Assembly: GCA_026225945.1 (NCBI GenBank)
Contig: JAMJFZ010000320.1
Coordinates: 12,561,501 to 12,625,500 of the forward strand
Direction of reading: 5' to 3'
Length of the DNA stretch: 64,000 nt
Origin: Cricetomys ansorgei
Lineage: Eukaryota > Chordata > Mammalia > Rodentia > Nesomyidae
Shown here: positions 34,480-45,544 of the stretch, piece after piece
How the letters are laid out: each line of letters starts with the position of its first letter
Numbering within the stretch: the stretch's first letter is position 1
Notes under the pieces: model-generated
Seen by the model: the letters and a program-made list of their open reading frames with translations, nothing else
What the model was told of the DNA's origin: nothing
Database searches by the model: none
Made by a program: the position numbers and the translations under genes

Positions 34480-35150
34480 TTATATTTTCATACACTAACA
34501 TACATATATACACAAACATACATATGCACACGAATACACACACGGACAGGAACAATCCCTAGGACAGAGACACACAATCCCAGGATGCTCTGCACTACAC
34601 AGCATTCTGAAATCAGTGAAGCCATTCACAGGCTACACACACCTCTACACTAACATACAGTGGCCTCATCACAAGTAACAATGATACAGCCATGAGTCCC
34701 CCACCCACACTATCACAACTGCACAACACACACTGCACACACAAGAGGGAGACATAATAATCTACACAACCTCACTAATGTGTGCACGGCCCCAGGGACC
34801 CACAGCCCAACCAGCAGATGCAGGCGCAGTGACATAATCACAACCACATGTGGCTCTGTACAGATACACATATGCTTGGCGCAGTGTGCAGCATGTAGAC
34901 ACACTCCATTGTTACGGCACGCATGCATCCTGACCGGTGCTTGGCATGGTAGGCACCGTCAGAGTGACACACACAACCACACAAGGGTGTGCCACAGTTC
35001 CAGTATCACACAGGCACTGTCGCATTGACACATGCCAGCCCTCTGCATATACCTCTGCACACCTGTCACACGAGAGCATCCCATAATTCAAGGACTCACA
35101 GCTATTTTGTCTGAGACATATACAGCACCACACTTAGCATGCTAACAGGA
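34480..35150. repeat. degenerate CA-rich tract
   Basis: About 670 bp of the plus strand is unusually rich in CACA, ACAC and TCAC trimers and tetramers without exact periodicity. G is scarce in most of the tract. It looks like a decayed CA-type minisatellite. ORFs on both strands here arise from skewed composition. Confidence 0.65.
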
Positions 35151-35189
35151 ACCACCACAAAAGCTATTTTCATTTTTATGTTGTAAATT

Positions 35190-35280
35190 TTATTTTGTTT
35201 TTGTTTTTGTTGGATTCTTCAAGATAGGGTTTCTCTGTGGCAACTCGCCTGCCTCTGCCTCTCAAGTGTTGGATTACAGT
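35190..35280 (-). repeat. B1 fragment with internal deletion
   Basis: 'agatagggtttctctgtggc' is followed directly by 'ctgcctctgcctctcaagtg' and 'ttggattacag'. The central part of a reversed B1 is missing, leaving about 65 bp plus a T/G-rich tail. Confidence 0.7.
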
Positions 35281-36024
35281 CCATAGCATTCTTTCTCAGG
35301 ATGAGAAAGTTCCCATTAAAACCTGGGGTGACAGCGAGCAACGCAGAACTACGTGGAGGCGTCCGGGTTCTTGGTAGTGACTACTACAGGAAAGTCTGTC
35401 TACTGGAGACGACTGAATTTGCTTTGCTCTCACGCAGGCATTTGAGGCCCTCTCTGCACCTAAACTATTTCCTAAAGAAGCATAAAGCTCGTCACACTGG
35501 TCATTTTCACTATCGGCCTTCTGGAATTTGCCATCTGTGCTTGCCTCCTAACTCAAAGCTGGGTCCACATTTTACCCCTGTTTGAGTCTGACATCCCACG
35601 GTGACCCAGATCCCTTCTTTAGACCAACTGGCCAGACATGGACCTGCAGCCAATGATGTCACCTACGTGCCTGGCAGGGTTGTTTTGTGGCCTCTTCAAA
35701 ACAGTTACAAATTAAGACCTTTCCCCCCATCCTAGACAGTTTTAAAGCAGGCTGAGTATAGGGTCTAGGGATGCAATTTTTTTTTTATTTTAAAAAAGAT
35801 GAGCGTTCTCTTTAAGATCCTTCCATAATGTGTAGCCTTATGCAGTTGGAATGCCTACCTAGCATGAAGCTGGCTCCGCGCTGAATCTCATTACCTGTCA
35901 CAGGGGAAGAGATACGCAGCTATCTTTCATTCCTCGAGTGCTGCCCATATGCAGAAAGGGCAAGAGCATAAAAGCTGAGAACATAAATGGCAAAGCATCC
36001 CTCTGTTTCCTTCCCTACAAAGTG
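35281..36024. other. unassigned unique sequence
   Basis: No repeat is recognised. The 94-codon ORF at 35301-35585 begins in unique sequence and shows no domain. Confidence 0.4.
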
Positions 36025-36290
36025 CGTAGCCAGGTACTTTCCTACTTCCACAGCTTTGGGCATATTGTTCCCACGCCAGGAATCCTTCTCTTCATCCCTC
36101 CCATCCATCTTTCAAGTGGGGCTCCCTCTCAACAGGGCTCGCCCTGCTTTCTCCAGCTGCAGCTACTTCTTTGCCGTGAATCTTGACTACCACACTTAGC
36201 CACACGGCGTGTTTTATTTGTAGTCGATCGCAACCCCAGGCATGTAGCGCAGTGCCAGGCACTTAGCAGCACTGGATGGAGCGGGCTAAC
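36025..36290 (+). repeat. L2 3' end
   Basis: 'ctttgggcatattgttccca', 'cgccaggaatccttctcttc' and 'cagtgccaggcacttagcag' match the L2 3' region in order. It keeps the usual L2 protein-like segment only as decayed DNA. Confidence 0.65.
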
Positions 36291-36670
36291 CATGTCATAT
36301 CGCAAACTCTCTGGATCACTCCAGTTGGTTGGGGTCTCTCTAGCTTAGATTTGTGTGTATATAACAACTAAAATGCTTTTCTTTATCTTGAGGCATTATG
36401 AAGATAATAAAAATACTAGCCACTTAAAACTTATCTTTGAGACGATCTGAAGTATAAATAAGTAAGTAAGAACCAAGCCCACTGTCAGATGAGAGCTGTG
36501 TGGAGTCAGCACATAAGATTGTTTATATATAAAGGACTATCCATTATATTTGGGGATTTCGCTGTTGTGCTCCCTCCCCTTCACCAAGGAACTGTTAAAA
36601 TGCTCTGCCCTATGCTTTTTGTTTTTTGTTTTTCTTTGCATTATGCAAATTTCACTAGCACTTGGCTGCT
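36291..36670. other. unassigned unique sequence
   Basis: No repeat is recognised to the left of the TTC tract. Confidence 0.4.
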
Positions 36671-36980
36671 GCTTCTTCTTCTTCTTCTTCTTCTTCTTCT
36701 TGTTCTTCTTCTTCTTGTTCTTCTTGTTCTTCTTGTTCTTCTTCTTGTTCTTCTTGTTCTTGTTCTTCTTCTTGTTCTTGTTCTTGTTCTTCTTGTTCTT
36801 GTTCTTGTTCTTGTTCTTGTTCTTGTTCTTGTTCTTGTTCTTGTTCTTGTTCTTCTTCTTCTTGTTCTTCTTCTTCTTGTTCTTCTTCTTCTTGTTCTTG
36901 TTCTTCTTCTTCTTCTTCTTCTTCTTCTTCTTCTTCTTCTTCTTCTTCTTCTTCTTCTTCTTCTTCTTCTTCTTCTTTTT
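36671..36980. repeat. (TTC)n / (TTCTTG)n tract
   Basis: About 310 bp consists only of TTC and TTG trimers, apart from the edges. The left third is mixed, the centre (about 36770-36855) is a near-regular TTCTTG hexamer array, and the right end (about 36901-36976) is pure TTC. All six frames lack stops across it, which creates artificial poly-Leu, poly-Ser, poly-Phe, poly-Glu and poly-Lys ORFs of 107-211 codons. None of these is a gene. Confidence 0.97.
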
Positions 36981-37344
36981 CATAATGCACCTGATAGTCT
37001 TGATCTCACGTCTTTCTAAGGTGTTGCTTTCCTTTTCCAGAGGTCTTAATGCTATTTGCAGAAAACACCCACTCCTTGACCTTTCTTTTGCTTTCAGATC
37101 ACTCCACTTTCCCTTTTTCTGCACGGTAGAAGGTCCCTTCTCCGTGCCCTACTATCACACAAGTTGCTGCTTGGTGAAACTCTGAGCTGAGGCTTGACTC
37201 TCCATTGGGGTGCTCTTGTGGTGGCTAGAAGACTCCCATTTTTTTACCCTCTCTCAAGAAGCATGCTACAGGAGCTGTTATAGCTGAGCCTTGGTATGCT
37301 CAGCCTCCAGGGAGACCTGTTTTGTGGTGACTTTTGTGGTGCCC
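36981..37344. other. unassigned unique sequence
   Basis: No repeat is recognised between the TTC tract and the L2 piece. Confidence 0.4.
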
Positions 37345-37478
37345 TTATCTCCTCTACTAGACTGTAACCTCTTGAAGATGTCAACAGTATCTCACTCCAT
37401 TTGTACCCTCCAGGGCTCCTAGCAGGGTTGCATGGGATAGATGCTCATGAAGTGCTTAATGGATTGGATTGCATTAGC
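37345..37478 (+). repeat. L2 3' end fragment
   Basis: 'ctagactgtaacctcttgaa', then 'gatgctcatgaagtgcttaa' and 'tggattgg' follow the L2 3' terminal order. Confidence 0.6.
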
Positions 37479-38759
37479 TATTACTTTGAGTGCACAAAAA
37501 GGGGTGCTGGAACTCTGAAGAGCCTTAATTCACCTCATGGGACTACCCGGAGATACTGTCAGACTTAGTTTATACACCCCCAGCTCTCCATGGGTAAAGT
37601 CAATGCCAATTAATGCTGAGCTTCTGCAGCCGAAAGAAAACACATTTTCACCTACAGGCTGATAAGTTCCTTCTCTGCTGTATATCTAAATGATCATAAA
37701 GCAAGAAGACCCCTGGGATTCTATTCTATTTAGGCAAAGGCAGGTGTGCTGGGGGAGCTTTGTATTTGTACACAAACACAGAAAGCGGGGCTTATTTTTG
37801 CAATTACTTGCAAAGGCTGCCCATGTTTTCCAGCATGTAAATTAGGACTTGAAGGAAAACATCTAATTGCATTTCACTCCAACTAATTGCCAACTCAAAA
37901 TTTTAGATTACTGTGCACACCATACTTAATTTTTTTTGTTGCTGTTATTAATAACACACTTAGCTCAGTAAGAAGGGAAATAATGATCCGGAATTAAAGA
38001 CTTGAGGGCCACCCCACTAAGAAAACTCTTTGGGTGATGTGGTAAGGAATCAATGAGAAAGGTGTCAAAATCATGGCTGAAACAGCAGACAAAGATCGCC
38101 TGGGTATTGTGCCTCTTCGCTGGTTTGCTGGTGAAGGTTAGAGAGGAAATAATAAATGGAACTTGGAGTTGTTGCTTGTGTTCTGCCACAAGGAGGGGCC
38201 ATGGTTACAACCATGAATGTGTCCTTGACTTTGCATTATACTGGTAGCCTGTGTGAAAAACAAAACCCACTTAAAAGGCCTTCTTAAAACCGGTGCCTCA
38301 CATGTGGAGAGAATAGTATGGTCTTTTGTGAGTGATATAAACGTACTGTGATATCCTAGTGTTATTAAATGAACATTACAAAGCATGACAGCATCATAGT
38401 CACACACACAAAATAAGGACACGCTGCAATGTTGACTGGAAATGAAAAAAGGAGCTTTGTCACATGTCATGAAAAGGTAACTGGCAGCTTCAGAATGCTC
38501 CTGTTTTGTTTTGTTTCCCCCCCCCAGCAATTGTTATTCTCCAAAGGACACAATGAACTTTTTGTCCTTCTAAACACAGAAGCAGAAAAAAAAATCCATC
38601 TTGGAAACTCAATTTAGCAATACAGGTTTGCAAATGTATTTACCATGGAGAAGACTTTATTTAAATGTAGTTATTTCTGGGTTGCTAAGTGAAGGGGCAG
38701 AAGGGAGGCTGGCTGAACTTTGGAAAAGCATAGGAATAAATGTAGTCCTGCCCATACTG
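37479..38759. other. unassigned sequence, partly conserved-looking
   Basis: No repeat is recognised. About 37590-37935 has repeated TAATTG/AATTAC motifs and A/T-rich character, as in many vertebrate conserved non-coding elements. The 130-codon minus-strand ORF at 38138-38530 has no domain. Confidence 0.4.
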
Positions 38760-39350
38760 TTCTTTAACAGGCACCTGATGTGCCAGGCATGGTGCTAGAT
38801 GCAGCGGGTACCCCAGTGAGAAGGCTCAGCAAGATGTCTATCATTGTAAAGTTTCCAGACAGGTGGAGAGCAGATGTTACAAAAAAAATAGGCATGAGCA
38901 AATATATACCTATAAATTGTGTTCAATGCCGTGAGAGAAAGAACAGGGAGTGATTAAGACCACAAAAGTTGCATCTAATTGAAACGGGGAAGGTTTAGGA
39001 AAACCTCTCCTAAGAAATAACATTTAAGCCAAAGCCTGTGGGATGAGGAGTATTTAGTGAAAGCAGGGGAACAGATCTTTCCAGACAGATGGAAGGACAG
39101 GTGTGAAGGCCCTGCAGTTGGCACTTTGTAGGGAGTGGAAGGTAGCTCTTGGGATAGAGCTTGGTGACTGAGAGGAGGTGATTAGAAAGGAGCCAGGAAG
39201 ATTGACAAAAGCAGGGCAGGGAGCTTAGCTTTTTACCTCTGAAGCAACCGAAAGCTGCTGAAGGGTGGAAGCGAGGCAGTGATGGAGCTAGTTTAAAGAA
39301 ACCTCAGTGCAACGCGGGAAAGTACGGAATGAATAAAGTCCAGGGAGTCT
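38760..39350 (-). repeat. L2 LINE fragment
   Basis: Plus-strand reading begins with 'cctgatgtgccaggcatggt', which is the reversed L2 3' end, and continues with 'aaacctctcctaagaaataa' and 'catttaagccaaagcctg', the reversed L2 region. It then runs on through 'gaaggacaggtgtgaaggcc' to near 39350. It is one of the longest recognisable L2 pieces here. Confidence 0.7.
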
Positions 39351-39409
39351 GTTGGGAGGAAATGCCCATGGAATTGATGAAAGAATGGGTGCTTTTCCTC
39401 TTCCCTCTC

Positions 39410-39757
39410 TGTGGTGGTTTGAATAGGAGTAGACCCCATAGACTCATATATTTGAATACTTAAGTTCTTAGTTGGTGGAACCGAAGGATTAGGAGGTGTG
39501 GCCTCGTTGGAGGAGGCATGTCACTGGGGGTTGGCTTTTGAGGTTTCAAAAAACTCCACCATTCCTCTCTCTCTTTCTCTGCCTCCTGGTTGTGTCTCAG
39601 GATGTAAGCTCTCGTCTACCGCTCCATTTGCCATGCTCCCTGCCCAGATGGTCATGAACTCTAGCCCTCTGAAACTGTAAGCCCTAAATAAACTCTTCCT
39701 TCCATAAGTTGTTTGGTCCTCGTATGTCATGGCAGCAGTAGAAAAGTAACTAAGACA
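39410..39757 (+). mobile_element. MaLR LTR with 5-bp target duplication
   Basis: The 348-bp LTR starts TG (39410) and ends CA (39757), flanked by ctctc at 39405-39409 and 39758-39762. Blocks include 'gtggtggtttgaataggagt', 'ggaggaggcatgtcactggg', 'ttggcttttgaggtttcaaa', 'ctctgaaactgtaagcccta' and AATAAA near 39687. The family belongs to the rodent ORR1/MT group, as does the reversed copy at 60241-60596. Confidence 0.85.
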
Positions 39758-41772
39758 CTCTCTAAGCTATCCGCTCTCATCTTCAAGTCAAACACGGTGT
39801 ATCTACCCACCACCCCGGTCAGGTCGCGTCTGCGTGGGTTGCAGCACTGGGAGGCTATAAAGGGAGAGTGAAAGGCAAAGGAGGAGAAAGCTGGAATTCC
39901 CAGTCTCTGCTTGCTTAGTGAGGCATCCTCAACTGTTGGTTTGGCGTCAGCTGCTTCTGGGCAAAACCACCTGGCAGTGGCCCTGTCCATGATCCCCGAT
40001 CCAACAGGATGCTTCTCCGTGCTTCACAGTTCTGCTCGGCTCCCCCCAGTTCTTGAACTCTAGAACCGTGTCTTCCTTTCTAAGTTGCCAGGCAGCTCCC
40101 TGCTCATGTTAATTTCTAGTCTGCACGATCATCCTTTGACTGGCCTTGAACTCGTCTAATACCTTTGCTTTCTTTATCATCTTTGTCTACACAGAGCTTG
40201 TACTCTACCCGAGACAATGAGTAATGACAACAACGGTTTAAATCCTAAATGGTAACCGCATTGAGGAGCACCTGGATGAGTCTGAGACAATGTTTGGAAT
40301 TCTATGCGGGCTAGGTGAAGACAGTAAAGAAATGAGAGCTCTGATCTATGTGTAGTTTTCTAGAACCTTGAGCAGGATTGATTGATCTCTGGTCAAATTT
40401 AGCCCGCCTAGATTTGACCAAGGGAGACGGGGGCCATGGGTCATCTCTACGTACTGTAGAAATGCCCTGAAGGCCCTCTTAGTGGTCATGAAGTAGCCAG
40501 CAATTGGCACTCAAAGTCTCCAGCCTTGACATTCTGATTTCTAAAGCTGGGGTCTAGATTCCCTTCCTGGGACTCTGCGAGAGTAAGTCCCTAACCTAAG
40601 CCACATAAGCAAGCAGTTCTTCCTGTGTGACAAAACAATGTTTTGGCTAAGCATTTTCCTAGCTCTTGTTTCCTCTTACGGGAAGATTAGTAATGCTTCT
40701 CGCATCTCTTACTTTTAAAGCAGACCATTGCAGGTATCATTGCAGGTTTTTCTTTTCACCTCTGCTCATCTATGGGCCTCTGTCCCATCACCCCTGCCTG
40801 GAACTACTTGTCTGTGCAGGTGATCGGCTCTTCTTCTTGTTCCCTCTTGTCCGGCTGGATCATCAGAGTACTCAGGACTCTGTGAAGCCGTGGGTTATAC
40901 GGAGGGACACAGTGAGACACTGGTGACTTCTTGATGTGTGGTCAAGCAGATTGGTCATCAGGATGGCAGCAAGCTGTGCTGTGTCTGTGATCTTTCCTTT
41001 GGATCTCTCAAGCTGCAGAAGAAGATTTTTGAAGTTTCTCCTTTAGCATATTTATGCATCTCCAGGCACTGGAAATAATGACCAAGAGATTAATATATAT
41101 ACAGATGGGTGTTATTGGACTTCTGCAATTGTTTTAAGAGCTGTGGGCCTGTGAAAATTCCCTTCCTGTTCTTCCCCTCCCTCCCTCCCTTCTCTGTCCC
41201 TTTCCTTGCTGAGCCACTCATTCAACAAGAATCCAGAGCACATAGTGAACTCTAAGTTCACTGAGCCCCCTTACTATCCTATGCTAACAGGCACAGTTAT
41301 AGTGGTCTTGAGCACAGATGAATATTTTGGCCTCATAAAGCCTCTATATTCTTAAAAAGTTATCAATCGCCCCAAGGAGTGTTTGAGTCATACCTTTTAA
41401 TATTTACCATATAAAGTTTAAACCTCGGTATTTAAAAATAGTCGTCCACAAAATGGTACTTTTTTGACCAAGTGTCCACAGTGGCCTGTCTGTTACCCAC
41501 TCAACTTTGGGTAGATCAAATTTTTATTAGGCTTCTCTCTTCCCCTTGGGCCTGTAAAATCCAGCTTCCAAGTTGCACAATCATCGAGGTAAAGAGTATG
41601 GAACATCTCCCTTTTAACAGGTCATTCTGAGAGAATCAGTAAACCACTAAAAGAAACATTCCGTATTTAGATTTCACAGTTTCACCACCCGCTTGCCTCA
41701 TGTGCCCACCCCTCTGTCTGTCATGATTTCTGAGGTTCTGCTTCAAGTTTCAGTTTAATCATGGTTTAATGG
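39758..41772. other. unassigned unique sequence
   Basis: No repeat is recognised with confidence. Short CCCT-rich patches occur near 41180. ORFs of up to 87 codons look random. Confidence 0.4.
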
Positions 41773-41999
41773 CAGCAGATCCCAACTTGTGGGTCGCAGC
41801 CCCTTTGGGGGTCGAACATTCCTTTCACAGAGGTCACTTAAGACCATCTGTGTATCAGATACTCACATTACGATTCACAGCCGTAGCAAAATCACAGTTA
41901 CGAAGTAGCAATGACAATAGTTTTATGGCGGGGGAGGGTCACTCCAACATGAGGAACTGTATTAAAGGGCTGCAGCATTAGCAAGGTTGAGAACCAGTG
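41773..41999 (-). mobile_element. URR1-type hAT-Charlie element, second copy
   Basis: The left end is 'cagcagatcccaacttgtgg' and the right end is the inverted 'aaggttgagaaccagtg'. Internal blocks are 'cttaagaccatctgtgtatc', 'agatactcacattacgattc' and 'gaggaactgtattaaagggc'. It has the same family and orientation as 20882-21071 and is better preserved. Confidence 0.85.
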
Positions 42000-42814
42000 C
42001 TCTAGAAATGCCGAATGAAAATCCCAGAAAGAAACAATTTATAAGTTTTCCATTGCGAGCTGCCCTGAATAGTATTATGAAGGCGTATAGTACCCCGCCC
42101 TCGCAGAATGGGAGGCAATAACCCAATGTATGCAGGACACAGCGCCTGCCTGTAGTTTTTAACTATCTCCATCAGACTGTGGAGGGAGGCATTGTGGTCC
42201 TGGTACTTCACGTGCTCCTTGTTGTACTGAATAATGTCCTCAGAGCACGAGAGTAGTGATGCTGGCAATATTATTACAGCATATCATTTTAATTATTCTA
42301 GTTTATGATTAGCTGTTATTGTGTCTAATTTATAATGCGCCTGATTTATAGATTAAACTTTATCATATGGAGAGTTTGATGCTCTCTGCAGTCTCAACCT
42401 TCCGTGGGGATTCTTGAGAGCTCTTCCCTTATGGGTAAAGGAAGTATTGTATGAGAAAAGGCTTTTTCTGTTGGATTTTGATTCACTCTAGGACTTCAGA
42501 TCAAAACATTTTCTTTATTGCAATAGGTTATTCTTAAAACAAAATTCCTTTGTCTAAGTCTAGCTTTCTTTTTATTTGGTAGTTTCAAAGCAAGGTAAAG
42601 GGCTAGATTAGTGTAGTGGTATGGATATGCATCATTGCAAATCTTGATGCCCAGATTTCTGACGTTGTCCAGTTCCATCTGCTCTGCCTTATCGCTGTGG
42701 TTAGATACTAGAGAAAGTCTGGTCTCCTGGAGTGGGAAGAGGAGGACATAAAAGAGCCTTTGAAAGGGCTTCAGGATCCTTGGCACTATACTCCAAAGAC
42801 AACTCAGCAAAGCT
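42000..42814. other. unassigned unique sequence
   Basis: No repeat is recognised. The 125-codon minus-strand ORF at 42496-42873 and the 88-codon ORF at 42002-42268 lack domains. Confidence 0.4.
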
Positions 42815-42999
42815 CCACCGTATCTTCCCCCTCCTCTCCTCCAGGTTGCCCCACAGTGGGCCCCTTCTTCCACTCAGCTGTCACTTCGAATGTCATTTCA
42901 TTTGAGTCATCTCCTCTGCTCAGGAAAAACAGCTCATTTTCCATTTTAGCTTTCATTTCACATGGTCTTGTTTGGCTTCTAGTATTTACTATCATTTAA

Positions 43000-43038
<39 letters not shown>

Positions 43039-43180
43039 TTGTATTTTATGTACTAATTTATTTCTCTCTTCCTTCTAGAGTGTAAACTCCTGGAGGTCAG
43101 GGCTTTGTCCAGATGAACCCTTCTAGATTCCCAGAAGTCAGACAGTCAGTGCTCAGCAAATGTTTGCAGGCTGTGGTGCT
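42815..43180 (+). repeat. L2 3' end interrupted by (TG)n
   Basis: 'ttcatttgagtcatctcctc' at the left and 'agagtgtaaactcctggagg' with 'ggctttgtccagatgaaccc' and 'tcagtgctcagcaaatgttt' at the right follow the L2 3' end. A TG run at 43002-43031 sits between the two recognisable parts. Confidence 0.65.
43002..43031. repeat. (TG)n microsatellite
   Basis: Fifteen TG units in a nearly pure run inside the L2 fragment. Confidence 0.95.
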
Positions 43181-44530
43181 CAGCATTCTACAGAACGGTC
43201 AGCCTTTTTCTTAGGAGTGAGGTCTGGAGATGGGGCCGTGTGGGAGTCATGGCAGAAGTTAGAAGTATGATGAGGCTGGAAAACCCATTCTAGCAAAGGG
43301 GCAGGAGGATACAATAGGCAGATGTGTGGGGCCTGTGGAGATGATGTGGCCTGTATGGGGGGGAAGGGGAGTTTTCCTGCTGTCCTCTGAGGGTCACTGG
43401 AATGAGCTGATAAAGGCAGATTAAATAAGAGAAGAGTGATGTGGATTTATTAATATAAAAAGGGGAATTTGTAACATTAGGGAATGTACAGTAATGTGAC
43501 TATTGTCTTGGCACAGTTCAGCAAAGCACATATTCCTTTTTCTATAGGGGAAGAGGAGTATTGGACATGTTAGGAGAACAGTAAAAGATTTTTAAAGGAA
43601 GCTCAATGGGGTCAAAGAACACAATAGCTCCAATAAAACTTGTTAGGCTGCCGGCAGACAATGGATTAGAATGATTTCCTGTGGGATAGAACCAGAGGAC
43701 AGTGGTATGTAACAGAAGTCTGTTGATAGACTTCAATGTTTCTTCTACAGCAGGGCCTTAATCTCTTCCTCCTGGCCATCGCTGTCTTGGTAAGAAGACT
43801 GAATAATTGTGCTATTCTTTTGGTGGAGCTGGTGAGGTAAATAAGGGAAATTCGCTGAAAGCCACACCCTAGCAGGAAGAAATAAGGAAGGTCAGAGCGA
43901 CTTTGATTCTGAGGTAAGTTCTTAGGCCTCTAGGTATGCCAAAGCCACAGATCTTTGTGGTATAGCTTTCTAAGCCCCAATGCCAGGGTACTGAGAGTGG
44001 GTAGTACTGGGTCAAACGCAGTCCCTGGGAAGGATCTCCAGCTGAGGGAGGAAGATATTCCTCTTGGTCTCCACCCATCCTACAGAAACTTAGGTTTCAT
44101 CTTGACATCTGTTGCTGGAAAGGAAGAGAAGAAAACTGAGAAAAATGAGAAGCCATCTAAGTTCATCTCTTGGCTCTTTACCTCCCACATCCTATGTCAG
44201 GTCACTTTCCTTCAGTGCCTTTCTGGAACCTGGAGTACACCCTTTGCCTTCTTAGAGTCTCAGTGCTGCTTGGTGAACAGTGGGCATCTACATGCTTACT
44301 GTCCTGTAGTGGTTAGGAAGAAGGATTGTTCCAGCTTATAGGGGGATGTATTTCTGTGCTTTACTAAGAGACAATAGAAGGTAGAGGGCAGACATCTCTA
44401 GAAAAAGATCCTAAGTTGGAAGAATATAAAATTCAAAGAACAGTCTCAAACAGCCTTGTGATCTTGCTGAGAAGCTGACAGTTTATAAGCATGGCCATTG
44501 TACATGTTCATTTACTAGTCACCATGTCGG

Positions 44531-44534
<4 letters not shown>
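43181..44534. other. unassigned unique sequence
   Basis: No repeat is recognised. The 128-codon ORF at 43955-44341 has no domain, and a competing minus-strand ORF overlaps its start. Confidence 0.4.
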
Positions 44535-44612
<78 letters not shown>

Positions 44613-44899
44613 GTGTATATGTGTGTGTGTGTGTATGTGTGTGTATATGTGTGTGTGTGTATGTGTGTGTATATGTGTGTGTGTGTATATGTGTGTGTGT
44701 GTATGTATGTGTATGTGTATGTGTGTGTGTGTATGTGTATGTGTGTGTATGTGTGTGTGTATGTGTGTGTGTGTGTATGTGTGTGTATGTGTATGTGTGT
44801 GTGTATGTGTGTGTGTGTGTGTGTATGTGTGTGTGTGTGTGTATGTGTATGTGTGTGTATGTGTGTGTGTATGTGTGTGTGTATATGTGTGTGTGTGTT
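44535..44899. repeat. long (TG)n tract with TA interruptions
   Basis: About 365 bp is TG dinucleotides broken by TATG or TA at irregular intervals, with a pure run of about 44 bp at the left edge. The six-frame ORFs of 128-166 codons are Cys/Val and His/Thr repeats and are artefacts. Confidence 0.97.
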
Positions 44900-45037
44900 T
44901 TACCTTATTTTTATTTTTTTTAATATTTTCAACTCTTGTAGTATTTAACAATTACAATGGAGATTGTAGAGAATTATATGGCCAGAGATAATTATAACAC
45001 AAAGTTTTATTCAAGGATCAAAGACTCAATGATATTC

Positions 45038-45544
45038 TGTGGTAGACAGAATAAAATAACCTCTACTGACCCTTGACCCTGAACAGCTCTTTCCTGTTGA
45101 GTGTAGGTGGAGCCTGGGGATGGGATATCCATCTTCCGATTGCGTAATGCCATATGGGTAGGAAGTGCTTTGCCTCTATGATGCATGTCTCTAATTATCT
45201 CAGCTAATCAAAGGAGACATTATTGGTTAGACCTGACCTAACTTAGGGATCCCTTCAAAGGAGGGCTTCAGGTGGCATCTAGGACATGAAAGTGGTTCCC
45301 AGATGGCAGCCAACAAAAGCACTGGAGCTTCAGTCATACAACTGCCAGCAGTTCAGTTTCGAACAAAACCCCCAAGCTCCAGAAAGGAGCCCAGTTCAGC
45401 GGAGTCTGTGATTTCTCCCCACAATCCTCAGCTGAGCCATCCCTGGCTTTCTGATCTACAGAAGTGGGGGAGACAATAAGCGGGTGTAATTTTAAGTTGC
45501 TGATTATGTTGGACTATATTACATGGCAATGGGAGCCTAGTACA
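45038..45544 (+). mobile_element. MLT1 LTR, near full length
   Basis: It contains 'tgtggtagacagaataaaat' at the left end, then 'gatgggatatccatcttccg', 'atggcagccaacaaaagcac', 'tggagcttcagtcatacaac', and ends with 'atggcaatgggagcctagta'. The whole order follows the long, old MLT1 LTR group. No internal sequence is attached. Confidence 0.85.

Noticed and set aside
36489..37185. ORFs of 107-211 codons spanning the TTC tract
   Set aside because: They consist almost entirely of Leu, Ser, Phe, Glu or Lys runs caused by trimers without stops. No start, splice or domain evidence supports translation.
43955..44341. 128-codon ORF as a gene
   Set aside because: Composition is not coding-like, with no splice context or recognisable domain, and an opposing minus-strand ORF overlaps it.
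44491..44991. ORFs of 128-166 codons in the TG tract
   Set aside because: Cys/Val and His/Thr alternation is exactly what TG and CA repeats encode. They are artefacts.
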